Part shown: positions 1 through 12,800 of the stretch, piece by piece
Layout of the letters: each line of letters opens with the position of its first letter
Numbering within the stretch: the stretch's first letter is position 1
DNA from: Pelargonium x hortorum
Taxonomy: Eukaryota; Streptophyta; Magnoliopsida; Geraniales; Geraniaceae
Length of the DNA: 64,000 nt
Assembly: GCA_036897525.1 (NCBI GenBank)
Contig: JAYMTJ010000014.1
Coordinates: 1 to 64,000, forward strand
Direction: 5' to 3'
Notes under the pieces: model-generated
The model's database searches: none
What the model saw: only the letters and a program-made list of their open reading frames with translations
What the model was told of the DNA's origin: nothing
Position numbers and translations under genes: made by a program

Positions 1-3000
1 TCCGAGAATCAACAAACTCGACTCCGCATTTTTCGCAAAATGTTCTCTTTTCTTTTTCATCTCCGATTTTACGAGACTTAAAATATGAACCAGTTCTATT
101 TCACCAATTGTTAGAAGAGCTTTAGATTTATTGTCTCTAATAATCGAGTTCAGATCTTTTGATATTTTACTATGTCTAAGGACTAATCGTGATTCAATGC
201 CTTAGAAATGCTCGATATTTTACTATTTTACTGTACACCCCTAGTTAATTCTTAATTCAGACTCTAGAGTATACGAAGTCTCTTATCGACGGCATACTTG
301 GATGTTAATTTATTTATGCATGACCCCTAGCATAAGAAGGCCTTATTACGACTTAGATATCTTTGACTTGGTTACCCAGGAGATTCTGACAAGTGCTTTA
401 TTACAACCTACTCGTAACTTTCCCGGGATAAAAAAAACTTTTAGACCAAAATTCTATATAACAGGATTATAACCCGTGTCCAACTGCGAATTTGATCAAG
501 ACTTTGCCTACCTTTAGTAATTGTAGCAAAACCGGTTTCTTATTCACACCTATCCCAGTCCTTGTTGCTACACTTGCTTTCCTTATAGCTAAAGGAATCC
601 TAAAACTTAAAATAATCTTAATAGTAAGTACCATAAATAATATACGCCCAGGAAATTTTTAGTCGTATAAGAATCCTTATAAAAGAAAAGGGAGTAAGGC
701 ACAACTTTAGAACTTTTTAATTCGTAAGTTGAACTTTATATAAATTTATTGCTTTTAAGTTTTTGTACCCTATAAAATAGAAATAAGGTGTTGCGCGTTT
801 CAGACTTTATCCCGCATTCTCAGACATTTTACAATCAGTAGGTTGTCCCTTTCTTTGTTTTCTAGGTTTTTTCCTAGTTTTGAGGTCTTTTGGATAGGTC
901 TCTTATATATAAAGGTATGTAGTTTTGGTAAAGCACTTCGTTTTACTCAAGACAAGAGGAATCTCAAGGTCAGTTTTTAATGCTTAAAGTTTCTGGCATA
1001 TTTAGAGACTATAAATAAGGCCCCCCTATTTGTAATTGTAATGTATAATATTCTACCTCAAGAGACTGGAATAACAAGGGTCTCACAAGGCAAAAGTCTT
1101 CTAAAATCCGGTCAAAGAGTTTAAGGTGAAGATACAAGGTAATAATAAGAAAATAATAAGAGACTGCACAAAAGAAAATTATTCTATTCTTTTAATGAAG
1201 TGTAGTATAGACTATTAAAAATGAATTGCAATCCTTTAGTCAGGTTCTTTTATGATAAATCTCAAATCTAGACATGAGGTGCTCCTAACACTAGTTATAG
1301 TGCATGAAAAAAGCCTTTCAATCGCTTTTAAGAATCCTTTCTGTTCTCTTTAGCAAGTGCGAAGTCTTTACTTTCTCTTTTACTGAGGGGTCAAGCTCTC
1401 GAGGCTCTAACATTAGATGCCACTACTTTAGAAGCTCTTACTCTAGCTATATGTTTTTTAAAGGGGAGCTATTCCTCTAAAACTTTGGCGCCCAGTATAT
1501 ACTCCTGAGTTCACAACGAGTTTCCCGACTATGGATTTGACTTTTTTGAATTGTATCCCGTCTTTAATCTAGCGCGTACGCTCTTACCTTGTTGAAATCA
1601 AGAAGTGTCTACACCGACCTTCAAAGGGCTTAGTATTGGAGCCTCCTCAATATCCTGCCCCAAATCTATTAGGGAGAAACTCCTTAATTTAACTGGATAA
1701 AGATTACTGCCCGGTCTAAGGGATTTTCAGGAACCTCAAATGGTGCTAATCCTAATCAGAGTAATGTCTGTATCATCTGCTTGAATTCCTTCTTATGAAA
1801 AAGACCGAAAAGCAGTAAACTTAAGAAGAAAAGGAACATCTAAAACATTTCCTACTCTTTGAAAATAAGCAAAGGTAAGGGGCGCCCTAGTTTAAGAATA
1901 ACTTTCCCCGGGGTATTCTATAGGGAACTCCTAGCATAAACTTTTATTAACATAACACCAGTTTTAGAAATCCTTAAGAAAGACAAAGCTTTACCCTTCA
2001 ATCTATAGAGCGACTTCCCTACAAGGACTCCCGAGCTGAAGATTTAAAACACGTGGGGTCCCTTTTCAAAATGACAAGGTCAGAATGCTAGGAGCAACCT
2101 GGCGAGGATTCTTTGATAGTAAGTCTAGTAAGTCTCTGTCTTCTATCTGCACTTTTTTTACTGGGTATAGCTAAAACTTGAATATAAATAAAGGTTTTCC
2201 TACCCCAGACAGAGCATGGCAAAGAATGGAGGAGAAATCGGACACATAAAATGAGTCCCAAACTAAACCCTTTGTAACTAGGATAGGACCCTCCCAAGAA
2301 TTCTCTTAGAAAGATTCCTGTCTAAGCTAAATGCGGTAAAACCCTGCTGTTATATCTAGCCTAGATTTTGTCTAAAAAAATGAAGAATTGAAAGAAAAAG
2401 GAGAACCCCACGCTTTTTTTTATAGTGCACCGTAATAAATGAAATATAGGGATCACTGACGGGACTCCTTAAGAACTTATTCGCTTGTCCGTTATTTGAA
2501 AAAGCTTTAGAGAGTCAGAACTCTTTAAGATTTATATATCCCTCAGTCCTTTCTGGGCTACTACGAATGAATACCCGGTAATAGCTAAAGCTTCTTTAGT
2601 AATTCAAGGTATGACATAGAGTTACTTCTATTCTGTCAGAGGCTTTCTTTTTCTTTTTAGTTTACTCATGTTCCTAACAAGGGTTCTCTATATAGTATTT
2701 ATATAGTAATTACGGAGTAAACGGGAAAGGGTTTTTTTAATACAGGTGAATTTCAAGGACTTACCACTACATCTACTTTCAAACCTAGGGAAAGCTCCTA
2801 ACTTGCGAGGTTATTAAAATTCCTTGTTTAGTCATGCTCGAGTTAGAAGCTTCATGACAAAGACTATATCATTATCTATATCTATAAGGTAAAAAAAGCA
2901 GAATGATTAGCAAAGCACTTTCTATTGGTTTAGCTACTGGGAGCTTCCCTTTATTAATAAAACATTTTTGACTTGTCTTGTATCGACACCTTTCATCAGG

Positions 3001-6000
3001 TTATATATTACATATCATCTATACCCGTTGTAGACTCATTTTCGGATTCCCTTACAGTCTAAAATTGTCCCGCCGGAGTTTATATAACAAAAACACGTAG
3101 CTACATGAAAATAAGTAATTCCTTATAAGGAGAATAATTGAATTTAAAGGAAGGCTTAAATTCATTTCTTTCATACACCGGGAATCCCTTGAATTGACTT
3201 ATTAATATCCAATCAGACCCTAGATTGTTCTACGAACTCTTGGGTAATGCAACCTCTTGATAGCCAGGGAACTCTACTTACGCGTACTTTTGGAGCCTAT
3301 TCAAAGCGTAGATAATAAAAAAGGAGTAGAAAGCAATTGCATAGTCAGATACTAACAAAACAAACGGTAAGGAAGCGCCCTAACTTATGGTATACTGGCC
3401 ATACTTTTCTTATTTCTTATTGAAGTTCAAAGGCGGGTATAACACAAAAAAAAATGTACAACATAAGAACTTAACTCCTAAATCGGAAGCTGGTATTCTT
3501 GCTCTAAGCGACCCTTTCTAAGTTAGTCATTTTCCTATACACTTTCCTTATAATAAAATAAACTAATACTGGGGATTTTGAAATATGAATACTGTATTCA
3601 AGTCTTTACTGGAGTAGCAGGCGTTGTTGTAAAAGGAAGAGATGCGGGTTTAGCCTTTATTGCTGTTTTGAGTACTTATTTATGCAGAACTCGAAAACTA
3701 AACAATAGAATTGAAAACTACTTAAGAATATGCCAAGCTTGTTGTGTTCCTTGATAATTTTAAGAGTATAGAGCCCAATTCATAGACTGCTCGGAGGATA
3801 TCAATTTGTCAGTCCTTAATCCAAAAGTAGCACTGGTAGTATAAGGGATCGGGGAGTCCCTGGTGAAACACATAGAGTAAACAATTGAAATTTATTCTTT
3901 GGAATTTGGATTTTTACGACCCTATCGCGAGAGAATCCCCTTTCTTCTGGACTATTTTAATCTTAATAATGGGTAGAGGGATACTATATTAGTTAGTGAA
4001 GTCACTTAGCAAAATATACCAAAACTCTGCTATTGAACTAATTAAATCTCGATTAGTATTATGTAAAGCTCTAAAAAAAATGCAAACTCTAACTAAAGAA
4101 AACCTTCTTAAAAGTAGCTGGCTAGAGAGACCGGATTCCAAAAATATTAACTTAGTAGGGTATACCTTGGACAATCCTCCTGCATGCTCTACAGCACCCC
4201 TTTCCTTTAGAAATTCCGGAAAACCTATTGTACGGACATTTCCATGCCTTAAAACAAAAGTTATGGTACCTATTACTTAACTATTTTTCATATGTTCTTC
4301 CTTACTCATCTTCCTAAAATGGGAAACTTCTTACTACTTACTTTATACTCTTTCTTTGTAGCTCAGAATTGCTTTCTTATTAAGCCTAATATCTCGTAAT
4401 ATCTATCATTTTCTTAAGAGCTTCTTTCTGTATCTGTACCAAACTCTTACCCATAAACTGTTTCCGACTAGCTAGACCTATCCTCTTAGTCAGTCATACC
4501 TCTCCTATGAGCCTTGCCTCTCTCCTCAACCTTCATACCTAGTTTAATCTAAAAAAGACCCGCTTTATAGAATTCCTTAGGATTGCCTAGATTCCCTGTT
4601 AGAAAGTGAAGCCTAAGCCAAAAGACTTTACTCTACTTTACTCTAGAATTAGAGGTGCAAAGGAGTAGGCAAGCAAGACAGAGACACCACCCCTAACTAG
4701 TTGGATCTCCCCTATTCATTAAGAAAGTGACTTCGGCTTGACTTTTAGGAATTAGAAACTGAACTCTCTACTTATTTTATTTATTAACGCAAACCTGAGG
4801 GAATACTTAGCCCCGGCAACCCTTTTACTTCATTTACTGGAAATGCTTCTTTAGTTTGAGTTCATTTCTTTCTTAATATTTTCCTCTGTACCTTGTTTCT
4901 GTTTCTGTATACTTTTCAGAGCTATAACCTTCGAACCTTGACTCTTACTCTCTATCTTTTACATACCTGCCGCTTTATTATAATACCTACCCGCCTCTCT
5001 ATCTTTACTTTAAACTAACAAGGGTAAACTTTTCCTGGATTTTAGACCCGTTTTACTTATATGTCCTAACTACTTGAGTACTAAAAAAAGGAGGCTTTTG
5101 ACTTTTATACTACAATATTGTAAAAACCAAATTCCACTGTACTTATGGATTTTCTTAGTTTAACAAACTCTGGGTTCTGGATCAACAATACTGAGAATCT
5201 CCTGTCTAGAGAAAAATAACCTCCAAAAAGACCTGTGAATAAAAAAAAAGGTCTCTAACTCTTCCAAAAAGCTTTTTCTTAAAAAAATGATATAAGGAGT
5301 CCCGGCTCAGTTACTTGTTTCATTCTATACCTCGTTCAGTGAAAACTTGTGCTTGTATTGCTAAAATTCTAAAAGTAAAGGAAGATTGTATTCCAACTCA
5401 CTAACTTGTAAAAAACGACTCAAAAGCTTAAAAGAAACTATACTAGATTGTGTCCTTTCCGGTGTTAACTTTTAGCAACTATAAGACTTAGAATATAAGA
5501 TACTGCACAGCAGAATTCTTTTTTGTAAAAGCACTTCCCTGACAATTTCCTTGGTTCTCCTGTAAAAACCTATACCCATTTTTGTGAAACCTGCTCTTAA
5601 AGCCTTAAAGCAGCTAGACTTTCTTTTCTTTTAGTATCTTTCCTGTTTAGTTAGCCTAAAAGAGAATTGCTGACGAAGAAGAGAAGAAACTACTACTAAA
5701 CTAACTACAAAGTTTCCTTAGATTTGAAAATTCTAATGTAATGGAAAAGCGTCCCCACCCTGCTTACCTACCCCATCTTGCGCACTCGACTTAAAACAAG
5801 GCGGTGATTTTGAGTTTGAGATAGAAATCTCCTTTTTAAGCTTTTACCAGAGATAATCCATAAATTTAAACAAGGGAAGACTTTTTGCTTTTTTTAGATA
5901 AAATTCTCTATGGTCTTAAAAATTAACAAAGTATCCTTTGCACCAGGATCCATATACTAAATGTAGATTGTAAAATAAGGGTTCTTTTAGAATATACTGA

Positions 6001-6868
6001 CTACAATTTCTGGTTACCTACTACAACTAGAACCCATTTTGACTAAACGTATTTTCTTACTACATTTTGGATAACTCAAATAGTAATAACAATATCAAAA
6101 AAACTGGGCAAGTAAGTGATAGGAGCTAACTAGGAAAAACAAGAGAAACTTTTCCCGACTAAAGAAAAGGGTCAACGCTTTAATTTGCAAAAAAAACTGC
6201 GACGGGTACTATACTAACTAAAGATTTTTATTAAATAAAAAACGAATCGGGACCCTCTAAAAACACAGTACATCTAGGATACAAATTAACTTTTTAAAAA
6301 TCTAGCAGCTAGAAAGGAAAACTCTATGTGATCAAGACGCTTCTTATATATCTTCTGTTTCCTCTAATTCCAGGTTATAACTTGTACGGATACAAGATCC
6401 TTTAGCATCCTAGGAAGTTCGGAAAGCTAGGCTAAAGAGTCTTATATAGACTCGTTACGGTATTGTATACTTGTCAGAGAAAGTGAGCGCTTGTTCTTAA
6501 TGTAGAGCCAAAAGTCCTTTTTCTGCAGGAACCCGTTACTTATGAGCAACGGGATCCCAAAAAAGCAAAGGGACTGGTACTTGAATTACTAAACTACAAG
6601 GAACCCCTTGGATAAGTAGCAACTACTACTCTCTTAGTAAACTCACAAAATCTTATATCATATCAAGAAGATAAGAACCCTAAATCGGGTGCAAAGCAAT
6701 ACAATAAAGGAAAGCTTATTCTTGCTCAATGTTTTACCACTTCTCTTCTCTGTTAGGGCTGCTCCTAGGGAAGGGGACTAATCTCTTCCGTTTACTGGCT
6801 CTATAACTTTGCATTATAATAAACGTAGGAAACCTTAAGTCTCTGACTCTTGGGAGGTTGACACTTCA

Positions 6869-6883
6869 ACACAAGTCTTGCCT
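6869..6883 (-). repeat. GGCAAG hairpin family, minus-strand copy, minimal
   Basis: Read on the minus strand this is AGGCAAG-A-CTTGTGT. The four-base arms CAAG/CTTG are separated by one base, so the loop is almost gone. It keeps the AGG before the left arm and the TGT after the right arm that mark the other copies. The TGTGTT end matches the other minus-strand copy at 41871-41893. Confidence 0.4.
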
Positions 6884-9001
6884 GAAAGTCTGTAAGATAC
6901 TTAGATTGTCATAGTATAGGATCTCGCTAGCGTTGGAAAGAAATTCTTCACAAACAAAAAAAAGAGAACTCCTTTTCCAAGAACACAGAATAAAAGCGTG
7001 GGAGCTTAAACTCTTAACAATTGCTTTGGCTAAGAACACCCGCCGCAGTACTCGCTTTGAAACCTTATAATACAAGTAGGAATAAAAAAGCAAGACTTTA
7101 TCTTCAGTCTACAGTACTTTTGAACCTTTAACATGTTATAAAACTGAGTTATACTCTACGATAAATTGAAAAATCCTACTTAATCCATAAGGTGGTACAC
7201 CTACCAAGGATCCGAGGGCTACCCTCAGAAGCCCTTAATTGCAAGACTTCTTAGTTGAAAAGAAGTCATTCTACATAAGTAATTTGGAATTGACGTAAAA
7301 ATGATTTTACTTGAAGTTATAGATCCAAAAAATCCCGGACCCTTTATTTTAGGAAGCCGAAGGTTTCTTTTTATAGATATTTGTGGACTGCGGGATACCT
7401 TTAGCGGAAGATCAGAGTAAGAAAAATTTGCGTCATTTTCGTACGGGTAAGATTGCTCCTGACTAAAAGATAAACAAACCCGTTAAAATACAATAATAAA
7501 GAAAAAGGATTCACCTTTAAAATAGAATAGCTAAATAGTAGGCCGTTGCAAGGAATTCGGAAATCTCTATACAAAGACTTTGTCCTAGATGCTGCTTTTT
7601 GTTTTGGGAGTCTCCCTCTTTTCATTAAAGTCTTTAGTCAGTTGAAGTCTCAGATTTCTTTAAGCCTTTATCTAGGGACTGGGTGTGTTTAAAGGAGTAT
7701 TTAAGTTGTTTAAGTCGGTAGGAAAGTATCTTCACTTCGTTTGTAAGCGGGTAAAGTAAAGGAGTCAAGATTAAGTCTTAGTTTTTCATTCCAGGGCTTC
7801 GTCTAAAGTCAAGTTTAGAAGGTTTTACTAACTTTTCCTCGGTTAATATCTTCCTTGGTTAGGATAATAGGGTTTTAATATATGCATATTGCCTAAAATA
7901 AGGTATACGGAATGTAACAGATTTTTCTTAAGATTTCACGCCTATAAATGAAGTAAAGAGAAAGAGAGTTTTTTCCTTATAAATTAGAAAATAAAGGGTA
8001 GTGTAGGTACAAGTTTGTTTTACTTTTAAGCGCTTTGTTTTGTTCAAAAAAGCCCTTTTTACTAATAATATAATATAGGAAAGCTCTAGCTAGTTTGTTC
8101 CAGACGCTTTCAAGAGGTGGATGGGTTTAATAGATAGTAGGATTCTCAGTAAATAGATCTCTTTCCCTTTAGCGTTGCATTTTTGTACCTTTGTTAAATT
8201 TGTTAATTCTTATAAGTAAATCCTTGCTTTTGGAAGTTTTATTATTCCTTAACCTTCCTAAAGGATATATCTTTATATCTTGGAAGTGCGGATTCTATTA
8301 AATTACTTAGCTTTTAGAATTCTAAGTTACTTTAATAGTCAGGACTCCTCTATTTTACTATTAAAGAAAAAGGCTTCTTTACAAGCTCATAAAACGGAAT
8401 ACCTGTTTCCGGATTTCATCTTCCCCCAAAAAAGAAGCTTAAAATGAAATTACTCGATCCCTTTTTTTATGAAAGACTTTTACTAAGTATACTATTTACA
8501 AGACTTTGTCTCTAAACTCTTATTACTTTAACAGAGAACATATGAAACATAAGAAGTAGCAAGAAACCCCACCCAGTCCCTGAACCCCCGAGTTTCATTT
8601 CGGATAACATTGTGTTTACTGAAACGAAAGCGAAAAACCCGCTTTAAAGCATAGAATACTCTTTATTAACTTAATTAAAAGAAAAGGGTTACTCCCAGAA
8701 AGATTAAAGAGTCAAAAATAACTGACTACGAAAACCTGCCATATAACTTATTAACTTATACGGCCCGCTCTCTACAAAAGCATAAGCCTATTTAATTCGA
8801 AGTACTTTTTATTCCTACTACTAGCTCCGCGTAAGTAGCGTTCTTTTTGGTAAGTGTTGCAACTGGGAAATATAAAGTACGCTCTATTTTATGAATTCGG
8901 TAGGTTAAAGCTGGAAGATCCTACTTTATTCGCTCTCGGCGGGGTGTATACATAAGCCTTACCCGACTCGCGTTACACGTGAATACGGAAAACAGCAGGT
9001 A

Positions 9002-9022
9002 AGCCCCTTTTTTTATGGGGCT
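9002..9022 (+). repeat. Stem-loop AGCCCC / GGGGCT with a T7AT loop
   Basis: This is a perfect six-base-pair stem, AGCCCC (9002-9007) with GGGGCT (9017-9022), closing the nine-base loop TTTTTTTAT. The same nine-base loop closes an unrelated stem at 41528-41546. It lies about 570 bases upstream of the tRNA cluster. The shape resembles a processing or 3'-end hairpin, but no gene ends just before it, so no role is assigned. Confidence 0.55.
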
Positions 9023-9591
9023 CAGGTAAGGGGTGGTACCTTAAAGCTCGGTCTTCCTATTTCTTTTCCTTAGCAAAAGTATGCGTCCTATGGGTCACTT
9101 GAAACCCTAAAAAAAAGTACCTGAGAACACAATCAAACAATAAGGAGAAGGGCTTAGTGAAAAAAGAAGCCGTAATAGCTTATACTTCGATTTTAAGTAT
9201 TAAACCTGCATGTTAAAAGGGTAAGATAAGAGGTTCCCTAACCCAAGTGCCAATATAAAAAAATAAGAGCAAGCTCAATAACGAGGTATAACAAACTAGA
9301 CTCGCTTTCATTTCATTTACTTTTTGAAAAGTTTCTGTACTTAGCATGCTATACAATTAGAAATTTCCTGCTTTTTTTAGGCTAATTCTAGTAATTCTAT
9401 GTCAATGGGGTTCTTAGGATACCCTTGAGAGTAGTGAGCCAGGGTCTCTTTGTATTTGCGTTAGAGTGGATATGCTATTCCGTATACCTGGAGAAAGTTG
9501 TATTAAAATCACTTAGATAGAATTTCTAGCTTTTGCAGTTGGAATTGACTCTATACTAATACACTGAATTTGAATTAATAATAGTTTAGGC

Positions 9592-9663
9592 TCTTAGATA
9601 GCTCAGTCGGTAGAGAAAGGACTGAAAATCCTTGGGTCAGTGGTTCAAGTCCACTTCTGAGCA
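9592..9663 (+). tRNA. trnF: tRNA-Phe (GAA), structurally degraded
   Basis: A cloverleaf can be drawn. The anticodon arm is AAGGA-CTGAAAA-TCCTT with anticodon GAA, and the T arm is AGTGG-TTCAAGT-CCACT. The D arm starts GCTC and its loop is AGTCGGTA. The body resembles the native plant mitochondrial trnF, not the plastid gene. Two defects stand out. The D stem closes as GCTC/GAGA because the C normally following GAG seems to be missing, giving 72 nt. The 5' strand reads GCTCTTAGA where GCTTAGA would pair with TCTGAGC, as if CT were duplicated; starting at 9592 leaves a U1:C72 mismatch. It may be a pseudogene, or may depend on editing or unusual 5' processing. It is the first of three close tRNA genes on this strand. 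Confidence 0.75.
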
Positions 9664-9692
9664 AGCTTCCAGAAAATGTTCCAGGTTTAGTA

Positions 9693-9767
9693 CGAGGTGT
9701 AGCGCAGTCTGGTCAGCGCATCTGTTTTGGGTACAGAAAGCCATAGGTTCGAATCCTGTCACCTTGA
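9693..9767 (+). tRNA. trnP: tRNA-Pro (UGG)
   Basis: This is a complete 75-nt cloverleaf. The acceptor CGAGGTG pairs with CACCTTG (with one G-U pair) and is followed by discriminator A. The D arm is AGCGC...GCGC. The anticodon arm is TCTGT-TTTGGGT-ACAGA with anticodon UGG, and the T arm is ATAGG-TTCGAAT-CCTGT. It is close to the standard plant mitochondrial trnP; from memory the only differences are two G-to-A changes in the variable loop. CCA is not encoded. It lies 29 bases after trnF and 24 bases before trnE, so the three are probably transcribed together and cut apart. All stems are intact, so it is likely functional in decoding proline codons in the mitochondrion. Confidence 0.93.
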
Positions 9768-9791
9768 TTAAGATTCTTTAGTCATTGTTTT

Positions 9792-9863
9792 GTCCCTTTC
9801 GTCTAGCGGTTAGGACATCGTCTTTTCAAGTCGAAGATAGGGGTTCGATTCCCCTAAGGGATA
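9792..9863 (+). tRNA. trnE: tRNA-Glu (UUC)
   Basis: This is a complete 72-nt cloverleaf. The acceptor GTCCCTT pairs with AAGGGAT, with discriminator A. The anticodon loop is TTTTCAA with anticodon UUC, and the T arm is AGGGG-TTCGATT-CCCCT. The anticodon stem holds a T-T mismatch at its fourth pair, which I believe the usual plant gene also has. Compared with the land-plant trnE I remember, the T stem changed from ACGGG/CCCGT to AGGGG/CCCCT, a paired change that keeps the helix, which argues for selection and function. It is the last gene of the cluster. The ten bases TTTTGTCCCT at its 5' end recur just downstream, near 9881, as a partial echo. Confidence 0.93.
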
Positions 9864-12800
9864 GGTATGCAACACTATTTTGTCCCTCTAATTAGTCAAT
9901 TTTTTTCAATGGTGCCAAAACGAGCAATACTCTCTTTATTAGATTAGATCCTACTTTAGGCGCGTGATTACTACTATAAAGATTCCGGTAATTATCTGAA
10001 TAACAACTAGTATCTGAATCTGAAAAGAGCTTCATGCCCTTTTTTTCTTGTGGGCCAAACCGCTTATTTAACGCCTTAAAAGTCAAAGTATATAAGTACA
10101 CTTAAGACTAAACCTTAGTAGAGACACCCATATAAATAGAAATAAATGTTATTGGATACCAACTTACAGGGAAGCTGCAAGTTAGGCCTCCGCATGTTGG
10201 TTAGGATAGCAACTGCAGGAGAACCCAACAATTTTAATAAGCATGCCTTTAACTGGAATCAAGTAGAGCTTCCTGATTATTCAAGATTATATATACCCTT
10301 ACAATCGATTTAACTACAAATCCTAATAGAATTAAAATGACAAAAGCAACCCCTTATAAAATTCTAAAAGAAAGCCTGCAGTTTATCAAAAGCTTTATAT
10401 TCGATGTTGTTTCTCACTCAGCTAGGAGCCACCAAACAAGAAGAAACCTAGCTATTGTCTAATCGTGCAGTTATACTATATCCTAGAAATTGATGCAATT
10501 TACTTTGAAATTTATGGTGCCACCGGGATACTGTAGATATAGTGGAATAATAATGGGGCTGCGGTAAGTACAATACACCAAGAGTGTATAGAAGCAGTCG
10601 GTATACTAATAATTTAGTATTCAGCGAATTAAGGATCGGTGATATAAAAACTAAAACTATTAGAAGAGGCTTTGGCTATATGGCTATATAATCGAGAGTC
10701 TTAATTGTTTCTAGTCAAATTATACCTTGTATTACAATACTTTTAAGAATTCCATGAATCCTTGCGGCTGTTAAAAACCTACTGTGTACAAATTAAGGGG
10801 ATAGATAATAAAGAAAGATTTCGTCAGGGTATCCTACAAACTTATATATTTACTCTTTAAAGCATCTTAGTCCTATACCCCTTTACGCGAGAGTGCCTTC
10901 CGATTCTTGTGAAAAGTCTTATACACCAGTATTACAAAGGAAGTGCTTAAGATAACTCTCCACTGAGTTTATATAGCAAGTCAATTAAAGTAATACTCCA
11001 AATACTACTAATACTGAAAAAATGCAAGATTAAGGGGTAATCTTTTTTCCGGCTTCTACTTGTAATTTCCCTTTGTATATATATAGATATAGAATAGGAT
11101 TTATAGAGCGGATCCGGTCCGGTTAATAAGAAAGTGATTCTTATATATTATAAGTATAGAAACTAGAAACTCTTAGGTCATAGGAGAATGTACAATTTCA
11201 ATTCTACTTTGACTTTTTAGCAATCCAGAAATTGCAGTCTTAAAAGAAAGTGGAACACGTTAAACAGATAAATATCATATAAGGAATAGAATTACACTAA
11301 GAAACTCTAGACTTAATATTTAGTTATGAGGCTAAAGCTCACAGTGCTGGAGTCCTTTCTGGTAACTCATTTGCAAATCGTGTGTGAAAAGACGAAAAAA
11401 ATCTAAGTTTTAAAGGCCTCAAGCGGGTTCTATAGGCAGGCAGAACCCAATAATGTATGTAAACACTAACTAACTAACTCCTTCTAGATTCTACATAAAG
11501 TTTACACTTATGGAAACAGCCCAGCACCTCTAGAACACGTTATACTCTAAGAATTTCTGTATAGTAGCATCCATTGAATAAATTCGAACAGATAAATTTG
11601 AAACACAAGCAAAAGTCTTAAAGATTTCTTTTTCAAAAAGAGTCCTATTTGCTATTCTACCCAAGTTCCTTGGGCATGACCTTAGGCTTAGGGATCATTA
11701 TCAGGGTTTATCTTGTCAGTACTATTAAGGATATTTATTATACTAACTTCTTTTAGTGATTTCATTTCGAAAGGGACGAAGCATCTAAGGCTATTGTCAT
11801 ACTATATATACAACTAGTATATAAGCGCCTTTCTATTATTTGTAATTTACGGATTGCTTTTCACCTAAATACAAGTCTAAGAACACCAAGATATACATTT
11901 TTTTCAGGGCATAACTTAAGTGTGGTATCTGAATAAGACTCTCATTGAGTCAATGGCATCTACGTAGGCAGAGACGCTGTTTTTTTTAATATTTAATGTA
12001 CTTCTATTTATCTCTCAGAATTAGACTTTATTAGTATTGTCTCAGCTAAAGGGGTTCTAAGTGAAGTTTGGAGTGAAGGTCTTATAAGGATACGCAAAAG
12101 CGAGTTAATTAATAAGCCTTCTTTTCTTACTTGGGCGCATACATACTCTATACTATAATCATAAGGATTCCCTGGATTCAGTGAAGTGACATATCCCTTT
12201 CCCTTTTTTTCGAGCATACCAGAAACATCCCATTTTTTTTTAAGACACTCTAGTAATTAACTAGGACTACCCAATTACTCAAAATACAAACCCTTTGCCC
12301 CTCCCTTTCCTTTGCGGGAGTGGCTTATATTCACGGAGTTAAGTGAAGGGTTACATCTAATATTGCTAAGTGCCTTTTTTTTTTACTCTGGCTGTATAAA
12401 TCGGATAACCGGGTATTTTGTAGGTATAAAATTCAATCCATTTATGTCTAGAAGTCTAGCTAATAGGAACCCTCTTGCCTTAATGTAGTTGCTTTGCCGG
12501 ATATCCGCTCAATCTGGGAAGAGACAGAACTTTTGGTATTAGGTCAAACCCTTCTTTGGTAGATCTTGACTTTACATTGTATTTCTGGATTCTTATAGTC
12601 AAAATATAGAATAGGGAACGTAACACTCTATTTATTATTCGGCCCGAAAGCTTCTCATTGAGAAAGCCCCTATTTTTATTGGCAAGTAAGTTACTATTGC
12701 TTATACTAAAGTTTTATCAGAATACTGCAACGTTAGCGAGGAGTTTATACCCCTCGTAATACAAAACTACGCTTTTATGAGTCTAAATTTGCTTAGACTT

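Larger units (their letters stand above)
1..9591. other. Gene-free, mostly AT-rich tract
   Basis: I see no RNA gene or convincing protein gene on either strand. The longest open frame is 94 codons (3996-4280), which is within chance. The texture is AT-rich with T and A runs of 6-9. Short G/C palindromes occur at 1879-1887 and 1906-1913 (CCCCGGGG), with GGGGTCCC at 2055-2062. The part from about 4270 to 5010 is different: it is rich in C and T on the plus strand and has fewer homopolymers. A stem-loop sits at 9002-9022 and a minus-strand copy of the GGCAAG hairpin at 6869-6883. Both have their own entries. Confidence 0.6.

Noticed and set aside
3996-4280. 94-codon plus frame
   Set aside because: Starts at GTG, shows no motif or neighbour context, and its length is within chance.
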